Source: Alphaproteobacteria bacterium (GTDB lineage: Bacteria; Pseudomonadota; Alphaproteobacteria; Rhizobiales; Hyphomicrobiaceae). From it: a DNA stretch of 64,000 nt. The stretch covers positions 18,442 through 82,441 of the forward strand of contig JAHZKP010000047.1 in assembly GCA_022600345.1 (NCBI GenBank), written 5' to 3'. A program made the position numbers and the translations under genes. Under the pieces are notes generated by a model that was given only the letters and a program-made list of their open reading frames with translations, ran no database searches and was not told where the DNA came from. Below are positions 36,809-46,779 of the stretch, one piece after another (position 1 is the first letter of the stretch; each line of letters begins with the position of its first letter).

Positions 36809-37851
36809 GAGATGGCCGTCCTGGCGCGAGTGGTCGCCATTTGGTGCGCCAGATTGAGCGCGGCGATGAGGCTTTCTGCGGATGCGATGCCTTTGCCGGC
36901 GATGTCGAAAGCGGTGCCGTGGTCAGGCGAAGTTCGAACGAAGGGGAGCCCCAGGGTGGTGTTGACGCCGCGGTCGAAGGCAATCGTCTTTATCGGGATG
37001 AGGGCCTGGTCGTGGTACATGGCGATTGCCGCGTCATAGGATTGGCGGGCGTGCTCATGAAACATGGTGTCGGCGGGGAACGGGCCGGAAACATCAATGC
37101 CGAGTTTTTGCAACTGGGCGATAGCGGGTTCGATGATGGTGGTTTCTTCGTCGCCCAAGGTTGCATTTTCGCCAGCATGGGGGTTGAGGCCGGTGAGCCA
37201 GATGCGGGGGTTGGAGATGGCAAAGCTCGTTTGCAGGTCGCGGGCAACGATCCGGCTGGTCGATACGATCTTTTCAGCGGTGAGGGCCGTTGACACCTCG
37301 TTCAGGGGGATGTGGATCGTCACAGGCACCACGCGCAGTTCATCGCAGGCAAGCATCATCACGGGCGTTCGCTGCGCACCGGGCTGATGCAACTCGGAAA
37401 GCGAAGCGAGATATTCGGTGTGTCCGGGGTGTTTAAATCCGGCTGCATATAGGATGGATTTGGCGATTGGGTTCGTAACAACGGCGCTGGCCGTTTTCTG
37501 GGCTACGGCAGCGACGGCATGTTCGATCGAGGCGAGGATGGCGCCGGCGTTTGCGGTGTCTGGATCGCCGGGCACGGCGTTGGCGCGAAGGGGGGTATGA
37601 ACGACCGGGAGTGCGACAGGGAATATTTGGTTGGCTTCAGCAATGTCACTGATGATGTGGACAGGGATGCTGAGTGCGAGGTGAGAGGCGCGGGCGATCA
37701 AGGCGTCGGCATCGGCAAACAGTGCGAAGGGTGCAATATAACGGTCGTTTCGCTGGGTCCAGGCGGCGAGCGAAATTTCAAGGCCGATGCCGGCGGGGTC
37801 GCCCATGGTCAAGGCAAGTGGCGGCCGGTGCTTCAGGTCCGATGGCGTCAT
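36805..37851 (-). CDS. pdxA: 4-hydroxythreonine-4-phosphate dehydrogenase
   Basis: PdxA acts in pyridoxal phosphate synthesis. The 348-residue protein starts LALTMGDPAGIGLEI, the family's N-terminal block, and has GHTEYLA with a metal-ligand His, GLNPHAGE, and PFPADTMF..HEHARQSYDAAIAMYHDQ with further ligands. It lies between the SurA-like gene and rsmA. Confidence 0.96.
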   Translation of the reverse strand: MTPSDLKHRPPLALTMGDPAGIGLEISLAAWTQRNDRYIAPFALFADADALIARASHLALSIPVHIISDIAEANQIFPVALPVVHTPLRANAVPGDPDTANAGAILASIEHAVAAVAQKTASAVVTNPIAKSILYAAGFKHPGHTEYLASLSELHQPGAQRTPVMMLACDELRVVPVTIHIPLNEVSTALTAEKIVSTSRIVARDLQTSFAISNPRIWLTGLNPHAGENATLGDEETTIIEPAIAQLQKLGIDVSGPFPADTMFHEHARQSYDAAIAMYHDQALIPIKTIAFDRGVNTTLGLPFVRTSPDHGTAFDIAGKGIASAESLIAALNLAHQMATTRARTAIS

Positions 37852-37925
37852 TGGATTGCCCCGGCGATTAATTGGGCGGTTGCGCGGGGCAATCCTGTCT
37901 GAACCTGGTGCGTTATCGTGGGCAC

Positions 37926-39161
37926 TCAGCGGTACTCGATATGAGCGTCCGTGCGCAGGTCGTTAAGGTGGCGCTCGGCAAGCACGCCGAACTCGCGCTG
38001 GCGCAATTCCTCGGCTGCTGCATCGCGTTTGGTCTTGTTGGCCTCGACGGTTTTCCTGCCGCAAAGTGCCCACAGCTCTACGCCTGCACTGCCCACGGTG
38101 GGGGGCAGCATCTCGCCGTCCTGAGCGCTGATGAGCATAGTGCGGGTTGGTTCCGGGATCTTGCCGGCTTCGGTTGGCCCCAGATTGGCGAACCGCGCGC
38201 CGCCTGCCTGATTGGCGAGGCTTTGGGTCATCGAACAGCCGGTGAATTTGGTGCGGAGCTGGCTGGCTTCGCCCAAGCGGCGGGCCAATTCGGCCTGGCC
38301 CAGGTTTTTGGCAAACAACAACGTTATGCGCTGAACGTTGAGGACTGTTTTCTCGTCGGCGTCGGTGGTTGCGACAGCGCGATCCAGGTCGCGGGTGCTG
38401 ATTGCGATCTGATGGCCGAACTGACGGCGGATGACATTCTTCCAGGACAACATCGCTTTGAACCGGGAACGCATGGTGTGAATGCCGGCGCCCATTGACT
38501 TCAGGTGTTTGTCGAAGCCCTTCATATCCATCTTGTTGCGCTTGGCGATGCTGCCGATGATCTTGTTGACCTCATCGTCGCTGGCAACAACGCTCAGGCG
38601 CTTGGCTTCCTGGACTTTCAACTTCTCCAGGATCAGTTCGTCGAGGGCCTTTTTTTGCAGTCCGGGGAGGACGCTTGCGCGGGCGCTGCTGACGGCGCGT
38701 TGCTGGAGCCGTTTGGCGAAGGCCTTTTTGCGCTTCTCGAACAGAGCTATGATCTGTTCCTTGGACTTGCCAGGGTTCTTTTTGATGGTGTCGCGGAGAA
38801 TTCCGCGAAGTTTCTCGGTCGTGCTCTTGGCCTTGATCAGGGATTTGAATTTGGATTGAGCACGCTTTTGGATATCGCCGGCGCCAAGAGCCAGATAGCG
38901 CTTGCGCAGGTCGATTTCATATTTGGTGATGGGCTCGCCGTTGACGAGGACGGCGATTCCCTGCGAGCGGACACGGTGGATCAGAACTGATTTGGGTGCG
39001 GCGTGCGCGGCTTGTCGTGTCGCTGACAAGCCGCCTGCGGCGCTGGCTGCATGGGTGCTGGCAGTTGCGATGATGGGTGCCGTGAAGGCGAGCGTCACGA
39101 CTAGGCGGACGAAGTTCGCTGGATTGGATTTGAGCGGGCTTGGCATGGCGTTGGTTCTCAT
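37926..39161 (-). CDS. SurA-like periplasmic chaperone
   Basis: The 411-residue protein stands in the surA position between lptD and pdxA. It has a signal peptide (hydrophobic about 17-40, ..ASAA) and then the SurA N-terminal motif IAVLVNGEPITKYEID. The middle (QSKFKSL..LARR) is helical and very rich in Lys and Arg. I cannot find the clear parvulin repeats of E. coli SurA: the segment LGQAELARRL..FANLGPTEAG may be a degenerate one. So it probably works mainly as a chaperone for outer-membrane proteins. A GTG at 39164 precedes the ATG used. The usual symbol surA is plausible but not certain. Confidence 0.75.
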   Translation of the reverse strand: MRTNAMPSPLKSNPANFVRLVVTLAFTAPIIATASTHAASAAGGLSATRQAAHAAPKSVLIHRVRSQGIAVLVNGEPITKYEIDLRKRYLALGAGDIQKRAQSKFKSLIKAKSTTEKLRGILRDTIKKNPGKSKEQIIALFEKRKKAFAKRLQQRAVSSARASVLPGLQKKALDELILEKLKVQEAKRLSVVASDDEVNKIIGSIAKRNKMDMKGFDKHLKSMGAGIHTMRSRFKAMLSWKNVIRRQFGHQIAISTRDLDRAVATTDADEKTVLNVQRITLLFAKNLGQAELARRLGEASQLRTKFTGCSMTQSLANQAGGARFANLGPTEAGKIPEPTRTMLISAQDGEMLPPTVGSAGVELWALCGRKTVEANKTKRDAAAEELRQREFGVLAERHLNDLRTDAHIEYR

Positions 39162-39451
39162 CACTGCAATGCAGGTTTGGGCGGGTTTCTGGTTGTGGCC
39201 GCATGCGTGCGCCTTCTATAAGCGGCGCGTGTCAGAGCCGATTCTCCTGCGGGAAAGGCTTTCATCCCGATGTATCAGCGTCAACCTTGGCATGGCAATG
39301 GCGAAGATCTGGTGCCGAATGTCGTGGACGAAGCGCCACATATTGCGTCATCGGGGGCAAACGGTCAGGTGCTTGAGGCCGCGTGCCGCGTCCCAACTGG
39401 ATCAACAGGTGCTCGTAGGCATGGCCTCAGCGATGCACGAGCGCGCGATGT

Positions 39452-41956
39452 CTATTCTTGCTCTTCTCCGGAGTCGGCTGCGAAGATGTCGGTTTTATAG
39501 TCGACAAGCCCCAGATGCTTGAATTCGAACGCAAGGTAGATGGTGCGATCGGTATCGATATCCTCGTTGGTGTAGAAGCGCTCCGAATAGGTTGCAGTCA
39601 ACACGAAGCATTCATCTGCGTAACGCAACTGGATGGCGTCCGAGAGGATGAATTTTTCGTCGATGTCATAGCGCATGCGGCCCTGGACGGTCCAATGGTC
39701 GGACAGCCTCAGGCCTACCGCCCCGGAGATATCCTGCTGGTTGGTTTCGATGCCGAATTCAGGATCAGCCGATGTAAAGGTGTAGGTCGCCGAAGCGAAG
39801 GCCGGACCTAAATCAGCCTTGACGAAGAGATCTTCGCGGCGCAACTCCATTGTTTCTTCGTCAAATCGGCTTTGCGAGATCAGGCGGAATGCCTCGATCG
39901 GGGCGACGTAGGCACCCAGGACATAATCGGACCGGGTGGTGTCCAGGCCGCTAATGGGATTGAACGAATACTGCTGGAACCGGTCGATGTTTCTTTCTGT
40001 AACGATCGGGGTCGTGCCAGGCTTGATGGTCGTGACGCTTCCGGGGTTTGCGAACGGATTATCGCCGGAAAGCTGGAAGCTTTGTCCGGCCAGCAGGCGG
40101 GCATAGCCGCCATTGCTGGCTTGGAAGGTGTACTGGACGCCGACGTTGGCTCGAGTTCCCGTTTCAGTACGATCGTAGCCCGAGAATTTATCGATTTCGA
40201 ACAGGTTGGTGTCATCGAATACGAGGCTTTGGGCGTCTTCGTTGGGCAACCGGTTGCGATCGTTGGTCTGCGTGCGGGCAATGACCTGGCCGATGGGTTC
40301 GATGGTGTGGGCGCCGACCGATGACGCGGAGATCCACGGATAGGAAACGGTAACGCCAGCCGAAGCGACGCCGTTGGTGACCGTGTCGTCCTCCAGGGAC
40401 GGGTTGCTGAGCTCGGCCAGTGTGTCGAGGGCGTCTGGATCGCGGTAATTGTCGAACTGGACGACATCCCCGCGGATATTGGCAAATGGTGTGTAGGTGA
40501 TGCCAATGCGGTCGATCAACTTGCGACGCCAGGTCAGTTCGGTGGTGACGCGCGAGGTGTTCTGGTCGAATTGGACGGGCGCCTGGCCGACGCCACGAAT
40601 GATGGCTTCGTCGCGCGACAGGCTGTAGGCATTGGAATCCCAACGCAGCTCGCCGCCCAGGACCGGGTCACGGAAGATGTAGTTGTAGTCGATGACAGGG
40701 TGCACAAGGCTTTCGGAGCGAGGCGTGTCGTCGAGAAGCAAGCCGCCGAAGTGGTACAGCGTGGCGCCAAAGTAGTTGCGGGTCGACATGCCTTCGAAGA
40801 ACGTCTTGTTGACGCGGTCGGTGATGATGCGGCTTTCCAGACCGTAGAACCGGCGGAAGGTGTCGTCGCTCTCAATCGTGGCGTCCCAACCGAAGCTCCA
40901 CCAGCTCGACAGCGAGAACAGGCCCTGGGTCTTGAGGCTTCCGCGCCAGCCGACGAGGTCTTCTTTTCGTTCCAGCGCCAGATCTTCAGGCAGTGCGTTG
41001 TCGCGCTGATCGACGCCGGCCATGGTGATCTTGTATTCGCCATTGGCCAGACGGTGACGCCATTCGCCCTGATAAAGGACGCCGCCCTTGGTCATGTAGC
41101 GGGGCGCGAAGGTGAAGTCGTAGTTGGGGGCCAGGGCGAAGTAGTAGGGAACGGTGGTTGAAAATCCCAGGTCGGTGGAGGACCCGAAGGATGGGGGCAG
41201 GAATCCGGACCGACGCTTCACGGAGGGATCAGCGTGTTGGAAGTAGGGCAGGTAGACGACGGGCTGTCCGAAGACTTCGAACTGGGCGTCGTTGTAAGTG
41301 ATCGTTGCCTGCTGCTTGTCGTGGACGATGCGGCGCGAGGAGATGCACCACAGCGGAGGCATGCCGCCTTCGGTCTTACAGGGCGTGAACTTGGCGTCTG
41401 AAAATTCGGTCGTGTTGCCATCCCGCCGGGTGGCGCGGGCGGCTGCGATACGCGTGTCATCCTTAGCGACGACGCTGAGCGACTGGACGAAGCCATCGCG
41501 GAAATCGTCGGTGAGCGTATACCGGTCGGCGCGAATTACGTTGCCGTTGGGTTCGCGCAGGATGACGTTGCCGACCGCCGTCAGCGTATTTGCGGATTGG
41601 TCGTAGACGACTTCGTCGGCGGTCAGAACAAAGTTGTTGTAGTAGATCTCGACATTTCCACGGGCGGTAACGGAATTGCCCGAGTTGTCATAAACAAGTT
41701 GGTCGCCCTGGAGGTAGAGCGGCTGGGTGCGATCGATGTCGGTCGACGGCAGGAGATCGCTGCTGGGTTTCTTGAACCTGGGAGCGGCGCCACCGGGAGT
41801 GCCGCCGCCAGTGCTGGTGCTGGGATCCTGGGCGCGCACGGGCGCAATCGATGCGAGAGCGATTGTGACGGTCAACAGTAATGTCAGGGTGCTGGCAATG
41901 CTTCCTCGTGGACGGCGCAATCGGGCAGCCGTGTTGATTCCCCACGTGAAAGGCAT
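39452..41956 (-). CDS. lptD: LPS-assembly protein LptD
   Basis: LptD is the outer-membrane barrel that with LptE inserts LPS into the outer leaflet. From the ATG at 41956 the protein is about 834 residues with a signal peptide ending VRA|QDPS. An N-terminal OstA/LptA-like jellyroll part has LVYDNSGNSVTARGNVEIYY-type repeats (VVYDQSANTLTAVGNV), followed by the LptD barrel: SGFLPPSFG, NYDFTFAPRYMTKGGVLYQGE and later strands. A GTG at 42010, directly after the lptG stop, would add 18 residues. A 287-base spacer separates it from the SurA-like gene. Confidence 0.94.
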   Translation of the reverse strand: MPFTWGINTAARLRRPRGSIASTLTLLLTVTIALASIAPVRAQDPSTSTGGGTPGGAAPRFKKPSSDLLPSTDIDRTQPLYLQGDQLVYDNSGNSVTARGNVEIYYNNFVLTADEVVYDQSANTLTAVGNVILREPNGNVIRADRYTLTDDFRDGFVQSLSVVAKDDTRIAAARATRRDGNTTEFSDAKFTPCKTEGGMPPLWCISSRRIVHDKQQATITYNDAQFEVFGQPVVYLPYFQHADPSVKRRSGFLPPSFGSSTDLGFSTTVPYYFALAPNYDFTFAPRYMTKGGVLYQGEWRHRLANGEYKITMAGVDQRDNALPEDLALERKEDLVGWRGSLKTQGLFSLSSWWSFGWDATIESDDTFRRFYGLESRIITDRVNKTFFEGMSTRNYFGATLYHFGGLLLDDTPRSESLVHPVIDYNYIFRDPVLGGELRWDSNAYSLSRDEAIIRGVGQAPVQFDQNTSRVTTELTWRRKLIDRIGITYTPFANIRGDVVQFDNYRDPDALDTLAELSNPSLEDDTVTNGVASAGVTVSYPWISASSVGAHTIEPIGQVIARTQTNDRNRLPNEDAQSLVFDDTNLFEIDKFSGYDRTETGTRANVGVQYTFQASNGGYARLLAGQSFQLSGDNPFANPGSVTTIKPGTTPIVTERNIDRFQQYSFNPISGLDTTRSDYVLGAYVAPIEAFRLISQSRFDEETMELRREDLFVKADLGPAFASATYTFTSADPEFGIETNQQDISGAVGLRLSDHWTVQGRMRYDIDEKFILSDAIQLRYADECFVLTATYSERFYTNEDIDTDRTIYLAFEFKHLGLVDYKTDIFAADSGEEQE

Positions 41957-42010
41957 CTCAGCGCGCCCCCAGCCGCAGCGATTCTGCGGTTTTCGCGCCC
42001 AACGCGTCAC

Positions 42011-43102
42011 TCAACCGTCCTCCTGGTGCAACAGCACCGTTAGTGAAACCAAGCTCACAAGCAGAATAGGCAGCCAGACCGCAGCCCATGGCGGCACAAG
42101 TCCGGCTACCCCGATCTGCCGAGACACCTCGGCAAGTAAGAAGAACCCCAGTCCCCCCACCATTCCTGTGATCACCATAGTCTGGATGCCTCCGGATCGG
42201 AATGACCGCAACGACACAGTCGCTGCCAAAAGAACCATGGCGATGCACAGAAGGGGTCTGGACAGAAGGGATTCGTACTGAATGTGCAGCTTGCTGGCAG
42301 AAAGGTCTGCCTTTTCAGCGACTTCTATGAGCCCTGGCAGGTCCCAGAAGGATACAGAAATAACTGTGCCTAAGGCGTCCTGGACGCGTTCGGGTGTCAA
42401 GTAGGTCGAAAGAAGATAGGTATCGTGTTTCGTGGGCTCGCGGCCGGGGGCTGCAACCCAGGCATCGGAGAGCTTCCAGTAGCCTTCCCGAAGTTCGGCG
42501 GTTTGGGCGTCTATCCGCTCGATAAACTGGCCGTCGTTGTCATAAAGAAGGGCCGTGACGATCGTCAGTTTGAGGCCCTGGTTGCTTGCCTGGGCGGATG
42601 TCAGCACCGATTGACCGTCGACGCCATTTTGTCGCAGCCAGGATTCGCCTGATTTGGATCTGAGCAAATTGGCTTCACGGCCGAAGGCCTCGGCAAACAT
42701 CTGCTCGGCATGGTCTCGGGCGCCGGCGGCAATCGGGTTGTAAAGTGTCGTTGCGAAGATACCCAGAAAGAATGCCAGAACGATGCCGGGGCGAAGGAAT
42801 TGCCAGGCCGACATCCCACCAGCGCGCATAACGGCCAACTCGCTCTTGCGGCTGAGGAACAGCAAAGTCGAGATCGCCCCAACCTGAACGGCGAATGCGA
42901 GCAGAAACTCGGTGTAGGCTGGAAGCCGCAGGGCGGTCATCCAGGCCAGTTTCCATGCCGGCACGCTGCCGTACTTTCCGGCTTGGCGCAGAAGTTCGAC
43001 GAAGTCGATCATGAAAATCAGGACCGAGCAGAGGGCGAAGGCGCCGAAGATCGCGGTCAGGAACTTGCGGCCGAGGTACCAGTTGAGCGTTGAGCCCATC
43101 AT
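42011..43102 (-). CDS. lptG: LPS export ABC transporter permease LptG
   Basis: LptG is one of the two permeases that lift LPS from the inner membrane to the periplasmic bridge. The 363-residue protein has the YjgP/YjgQ layout: helices near 12-32, 55-80 and 100-120, a periplasmic beta domain in the middle and three helices at the end. The first ATG overlaps the lptF stop (ATGA). The LptB ATPase is not in this window. lptF-lptG-lptD order is normal for alphaproteobacteria. Confidence 0.93.
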   Translation of the reverse strand: MMGSTLNWYLGRKFLTAIFGAFALCSVLIFMIDFVELLRQAGKYGSVPAWKLAWMTALRLPAYTEFLLAFAVQVGAISTLLFLSRKSELAVMRAGGMSAWQFLRPGIVLAFFLGIFATTLYNPIAAGARDHAEQMFAEAFGREANLLRSKSGESWLRQNGVDGQSVLTSAQASNQGLKLTIVTALLYDNDGQFIERIDAQTAELREGYWKLSDAWVAAPGREPTKHDTYLLSTYLTPERVQDALGTVISVSFWDLPGLIEVAEKADLSASKLHIQYESLLSRPLLCIAMVLLAATVSLRSFRSGGIQTMVITGMVGGLGFFLLAEVSRQIGVAGLVPPWAAVWLPILLVSLVSLTVLLHQEDG

Positions 43103-44370
43103 GTTCGTGGCCCTCCTGGCGGCAAGTGTGGTTGAGGGTACGGGTCGGCGGGCAATTGCGGCGGCTGGTCAGAGTTGTGACCGGGTGGAGTGCCTGCAAG
43201 GGATGAATTTGGGCGTTGAAGGCGTCTGACGATTGGTTTGAGAAGATCTTCAAGGCGGTCGCTGATGAGCAGGCCTTTGCGCGGGCGGGCGTTATAGATG
43301 ATGAAGAACGCCGCCAGGCTGCTGGCTGCGAGCGGGATGACATAGAGCAACGGCACGAATGCGGCGTTAAGGGCGACGAGGTTGTTGACGGCAAGGCCGC
43401 CCATGCGGCAGGCGACGGCGGAAACGAAACCTATCACCATTCGTTCCGTGCGGGCCTGGCGGGTCGATTGGGCCTGCCCGGCGGCGGCCAATGCGATCAG
43501 GATGAAGGTTATCGGGTAGAGCGGATTGGCGAACCGCTCATGCAACTCGGCTCGGAATTGACCGGGATTTGCAGCAAACAGCGCGTCATCCTTTTTGGGG
43601 TTGGTGAGTTCGTGCAGGTAGCGTTCGCGCGGTTTGAGATCGAAGGTTTTGTTGCGTCCCTGGTCGAGCCGGTCGAGGTCGATGATATATTTGTCGAAGA
43701 CGATGATCTGGGCGGGTTCTTTGCTGCTGGTACGGCGGAGAATATGGCCGTCATACATGATCAGATACGCCGTCGGGTCCTGCTTTACGATCTGTCCTCG
43801 TTTGGCGAGATAGGTCTGCTGTTCCTTCTTGTTGCGGTTGTCATTGACGACGAGGCCGAGGATGTCGCCGTTGAATTCTCGCGCACGAATGTGGAAGGTC
43901 AGCCCCTTTTCTGGCGTCGTGAAGCTGCCGGGCTGCATGACCTGCGACAGAAGGTCAGTGCGCATCTGAACGATATATTCGCGCAACAGCCGCAGGCTCC
44001 AGGGCATGCCGACGTGGTTCACGAAACTTACAGCGACGGTGACAAGCAGGCCCAGCGCTATCAGCGGACGGGCAACGGTCCACACGTTTGCCCCTGCCGC
44101 CGTCATGACGATCAGTTCGCTATCGCCGTTAAGCCGGTTGAGGATGTGCAGGGCTGAAATCAGCAGGGCAAACGGGGCGATAATGGCGAGCAGGTTGGGC
44201 AGCGCCAATGTGGTCATCTTGAACAGCATGAACGCGTCCTGGCCCTGCGAGGTGACGACGTTTAGCTGCTTCAAGGCCAAGGCGATCCAGACGATGCCCC
44301 CGAGTGATGCAAGGATAAGGAGCAGTGCCGAGGCCGACTGTCGGAAGACATATCTGAAGAATATCGACAT
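43099..44370 (-). CDS. lptF: LPS export ABC transporter permease LptF
   Basis: The 423-residue partner of LptG, with helices near 12-30, 55-78 and 100-120, a periplasmic beta-jellyroll (about 140-270) and three C-terminal helices up to residue 370. A Pro-rich cytoplasmic tail of about 50 residues follows, which E. coli LptF lacks. NGDSELIVMTAAGAN is the coupling-helix region that touches LptB. It heads the minus-strand run and is divergent from pepA. Confidence 0.93.
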   Translation of the reverse strand: MSIFFRYVFRQSASALLLILASLGGIVWIALALKQLNVVTSQGQDAFMLFKMTTLALPNLLAIIAPFALLISALHILNRLNGDSELIVMTAAGANVWTVARPLIALGLLVTVAVSFVNHVGMPWSLRLLREYIVQMRTDLLSQVMQPGSFTTPEKGLTFHIRAREFNGDILGLVVNDNRNKKEQQTYLAKRGQIVKQDPTAYLIMYDGHILRRTSSKEPAQIIVFDKYIIDLDRLDQGRNKTFDLKPRERYLHELTNPKKDDALFAANPGQFRAELHERFANPLYPITFILIALAAAGQAQSTRQARTERMVIGFVSAVACRMGGLAVNNLVALNAAFVPLLYVIPLAASSLAAFFIIYNARPRKGLLISDRLEDLLKPIVRRLQRPNSSLAGTPPGHNSDQPPQLPADPYPQPHLPPGGPRT

Positions 44371-44806
44371 TTAGGCGAGTGTCGCTCCGATAGCAGGGGC
44401 GGCGAATAGTGGGTTCGCCCGAATGAGTTCTATGATTGTGATGAATACGGCATTTTCGCTGCCGTTGAGGTCCCACAGCACCGTGGCGGAAATTCGGCTG
44501 GGGTCAACTCGTGCGGAATGTGAGGGCTACTGGTCCACAGGTGTTGCAAATTTGTGGCGGTTGGGGCGTCTATCGGACGTGCGGCTATCTGAGGTTTCTA
44601 TCGTTTTCACGGTATTTGAGCAGGAAGCTTGATCTTATCGTAGTGGTGGCACATCTTCACGCGCTGTTTGTGGCTCGGATTGAAGCGGTCGAATGCCCAG
44701 TTAGCGTCACTGCGCAGAAAACCTTATGTCTGGCCACGCCGATCCTGCGGAGCCGTTATTGCCCCTTATCGGCCGACCAGTCCCTCAACTAACAAAGGAG
44801 TTCACG
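44371..44806. promoter_or_regulatory. Divergent spacer of lptF and pepA
   Basis: This 436-base spacer has no supportable gene and should hold both promoters. I could not place a convincing -35/-10 pair by eye. A strong AAGGAG lies 8 bases before the pepA ATG. Confidence 0.4.
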
Positions 44807-46342
44807 ATGCCAGCATCGCCGGCAGGTCGCCTGGAAGTTTCATTTGCTTCACTAAAGGGGAAGCGACAAGAGGTCGTCGGCCTCGTCGTCGGCCAGGGAC
44901 CGGAATTCGCCGGGCTGGCGGAGGAGCTGGACCAGTCGTGCGATGGCGGATTGAGCCGGGCGGCGAAGACGGCCCAATTCGAGGGGAAGGCCAAGAGCAT
45001 CGTCGACGTGCTGGCGCCTTCAGGGCTGAAAGAGAAGCGCGTGCTGCTGATTGGCGGCGGTGAGGTGGCAAAATCCAGTGAAGACGACTGGATCAATTGC
45101 GGCGGTGCGGCAATGGGTAAGCTTCTGGGCACCAAATCTGCTTCGGCAAGCTTGGTCGTCGAAACGGGTGCCGAGGGAGAGCTTGCCGATCATGATATCG
45201 CGGCTGCGATGGCGCTTGGTGCATTTCTGCGTAGTTACCGGTTCGACAAGTACAAGACCAAGAAGGATGATGATGGGGACAAAGGCTCCAAGGCCAAGGA
45301 GCTGACAACGCTCGTTATCCACTGTGCTGAACCCAAGAAGGCGGAAAAGGCCTATCAGCGCCTGCAAGCGATAGGTGATGGCGTCGTGTTGGCCCGCGAT
45401 CTGGTCAATGAGCCTGCCAATGAGCTGGGGCCGGAAGAATTCGCCAAGCGGGCTCAGGAGCTTGAAAAGATCGGGGTCGAGGTTGAAGTGCTCGATCAAA
45501 AGGAACTCAAGAAACTGAAGATGGGTTCCTTGTTGGCCGTTTCGCAGGGGAGCAGCAGGCCGGCGCGCGTTGTCGTCATGTCGTGGAACGGTGGCAAAAA
45601 GAGCGAGGCTCCGGTCGCGCTTATCGGCAAGGGCGTCGTTTTCGACACCGGTGGCATCTCCATCAAACCGGCTGCGGGAATGGAGGCCATGAAAGGTGAC
45701 ATGGGCGGGGCTGCAGCGGTCGTTGGTGCGATGTGCGCCATTGCCGGTCGCAAAGCGAAGGCTAACGTCGTTGGGTTGATTGGTTGTGTGGAAAACATGC
45801 CGTCAGGGGATGCCACCCGCCCGGGCGATATCGTCAAGTCGATGTCGGGGCAAACCATCGAAGTTCTGAATACGGATGCGGAGGGCCGTCTGGTTCTTGC
45901 CGATGTGCTTTGGTACGCACAAGAGCGTTTCAAGCCGAAGATGCTGGTTGATTGCGCGACGCTGACCGGTGCGATCATGATTGCGCTGGGCAAGAATTAT
46001 GCGGGGCTGTTCAGCAACGACGATGATTTGGCCGATAGTATCCTTGAGGCCTCAAAGGCGACTGGTGAAAAGACCTGGCGGATGCCGCTCGACAAGGCAT
46101 TTCACAAGATGATCGACTCCAAGAATGCTGACGTGAAGAACCTGGGTGGTCGTTGGGGTGGTGCGTGTACCGCTGCGGCCTTCATCGAACGGTTTGTCAA
46201 GGACAAGGACACGCCGTGGGCGCACATCGATCTGGCAGGGACGGCAATGGATGCCGAGCGAAATGACATCAATCCCAGTTGGGGTTCAGGCTGGGGCGTC
46301 CGGCTGCTGGATCAATTGGTTGCTGATAAGTACGAGGGATAA
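44807..46342 (+). CDS. pepA: Leucyl aminopeptidase (M17)
   Basis: This cytosolic two-zinc aminopeptidase removes N-terminal residues; E. coli PepA also binds DNA. From the ATG at 44807 (AAGGAG) the protein is 511 residues with the M17 signature NTDAEGRL at 355-362 and the metal-binding [15 protein letters not shown] near 275-289. An acidic/basic insert ([18 protein letters not shown], 148-165) interrupts the N-terminal domain. In many alphaproteobacteria holC follows pepA; here it does not. Confidence 0.95.
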   Translation: MPASPAGRLEVSFASLKGKRQEVVGLVVGQGPEFAGLAEELDQSCDGGLSRAAKTAQFEGKAKSIVDVLAPSGLKEKRVLLIGGGEVAKSSEDDWINCGGAAMGKLLGTKSASASLVVETGAEGELADHDIAAAMALGAFLRSYRFDKYKTKKDDDGDKGSKAKELTTLVIHCAEPKKAEKAYQRLQAIGDGVVLARDLVNEPANELGPEEFAKRAQELEKIGVEVEVLDQKELKKLKMGSLLAVSQGSSRPARVVVMSWNGGKKSEAPVALIGKGVVFDTGGISIKPAAGMEAMKGDMGGAAAVVGAMCAIAGRKAKANVVGLIGCVENMPSGDATRPGDIVKSMSGQTIEVLNTDAEGRLVLADVLWYAQERFKPKMLVDCATLTGAIMIALGKNYAGLFSNDDDLADSILEASKATGEKTWRMPLDKAFHKMIDSKNADVKNLGGRWGGACTAAAFIERFVKDKDTPWAHIDLAGTAMDAERNDINPSWGSGWGVRLLDQLVADKYEG

Positions 46343-46779
46343 TATGGCGTTTGGGGATTGCCGGAGAGAGGGGCTTGCCCTTTTCTTCGGCTCGTCTGTG
46401 GATGCTCCGTTGGCTCTGCGGATTGTGCGGCCACCAACTTTTAGTGATTCATAATGATACACTGAATGTTTTCCATAATATGCGTTACGCGAACCGAATA
46501 TTGTTGGATCCTGGGTCGAGACAGCGGCCAGGAAATGGGGCTGAGGCCGGGAAACGAGACAGTGGCCGCGAAACGGGGCTGAGGCCAGGAAACGGGGCTG
46601 AGGCCCGTCCCTTTGATGACGGTGAGGGGGACGCGTCAGGTTCACCGGACCTGACATCTTGATGATACCGCTGTGGCGATTGGCGTTAACAGCAGCGTGG
46701 GGCGGATCGGTAGACGGGTTGTAGACGGCTTCGTGTTTGCGAGGCTGAGACGCTGTGCTGCCAGCTATCCCAGATCGCT
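46343..46779. other. Convergent spacer with tandem repeats
   Basis: About 437 bases with no gene. It holds a weak hairpin (GGGC-TT-GCCC then TTTTCTT, about 46372-46385) that could end pepA, and the 19-bp tandem repeat at 46526-46601. Confidence 0.5.
46526..46601. repeat. 19-bp tandem repeat, four units
   Basis: Four consecutive 19-base units based on GGCCAGGAAACGGGGCTGA (46526, 46545, 46564, 46583), each with 1-6 changes, then a partial GGCCCG. The strict 19-base period does not suit a coding repeat. Confidence 0.9.

Noticed and set aside
43216..44157. 313-codon open frame antisense to lptF
   Set aside because: Shadow of the lptF frame; no domain seen.
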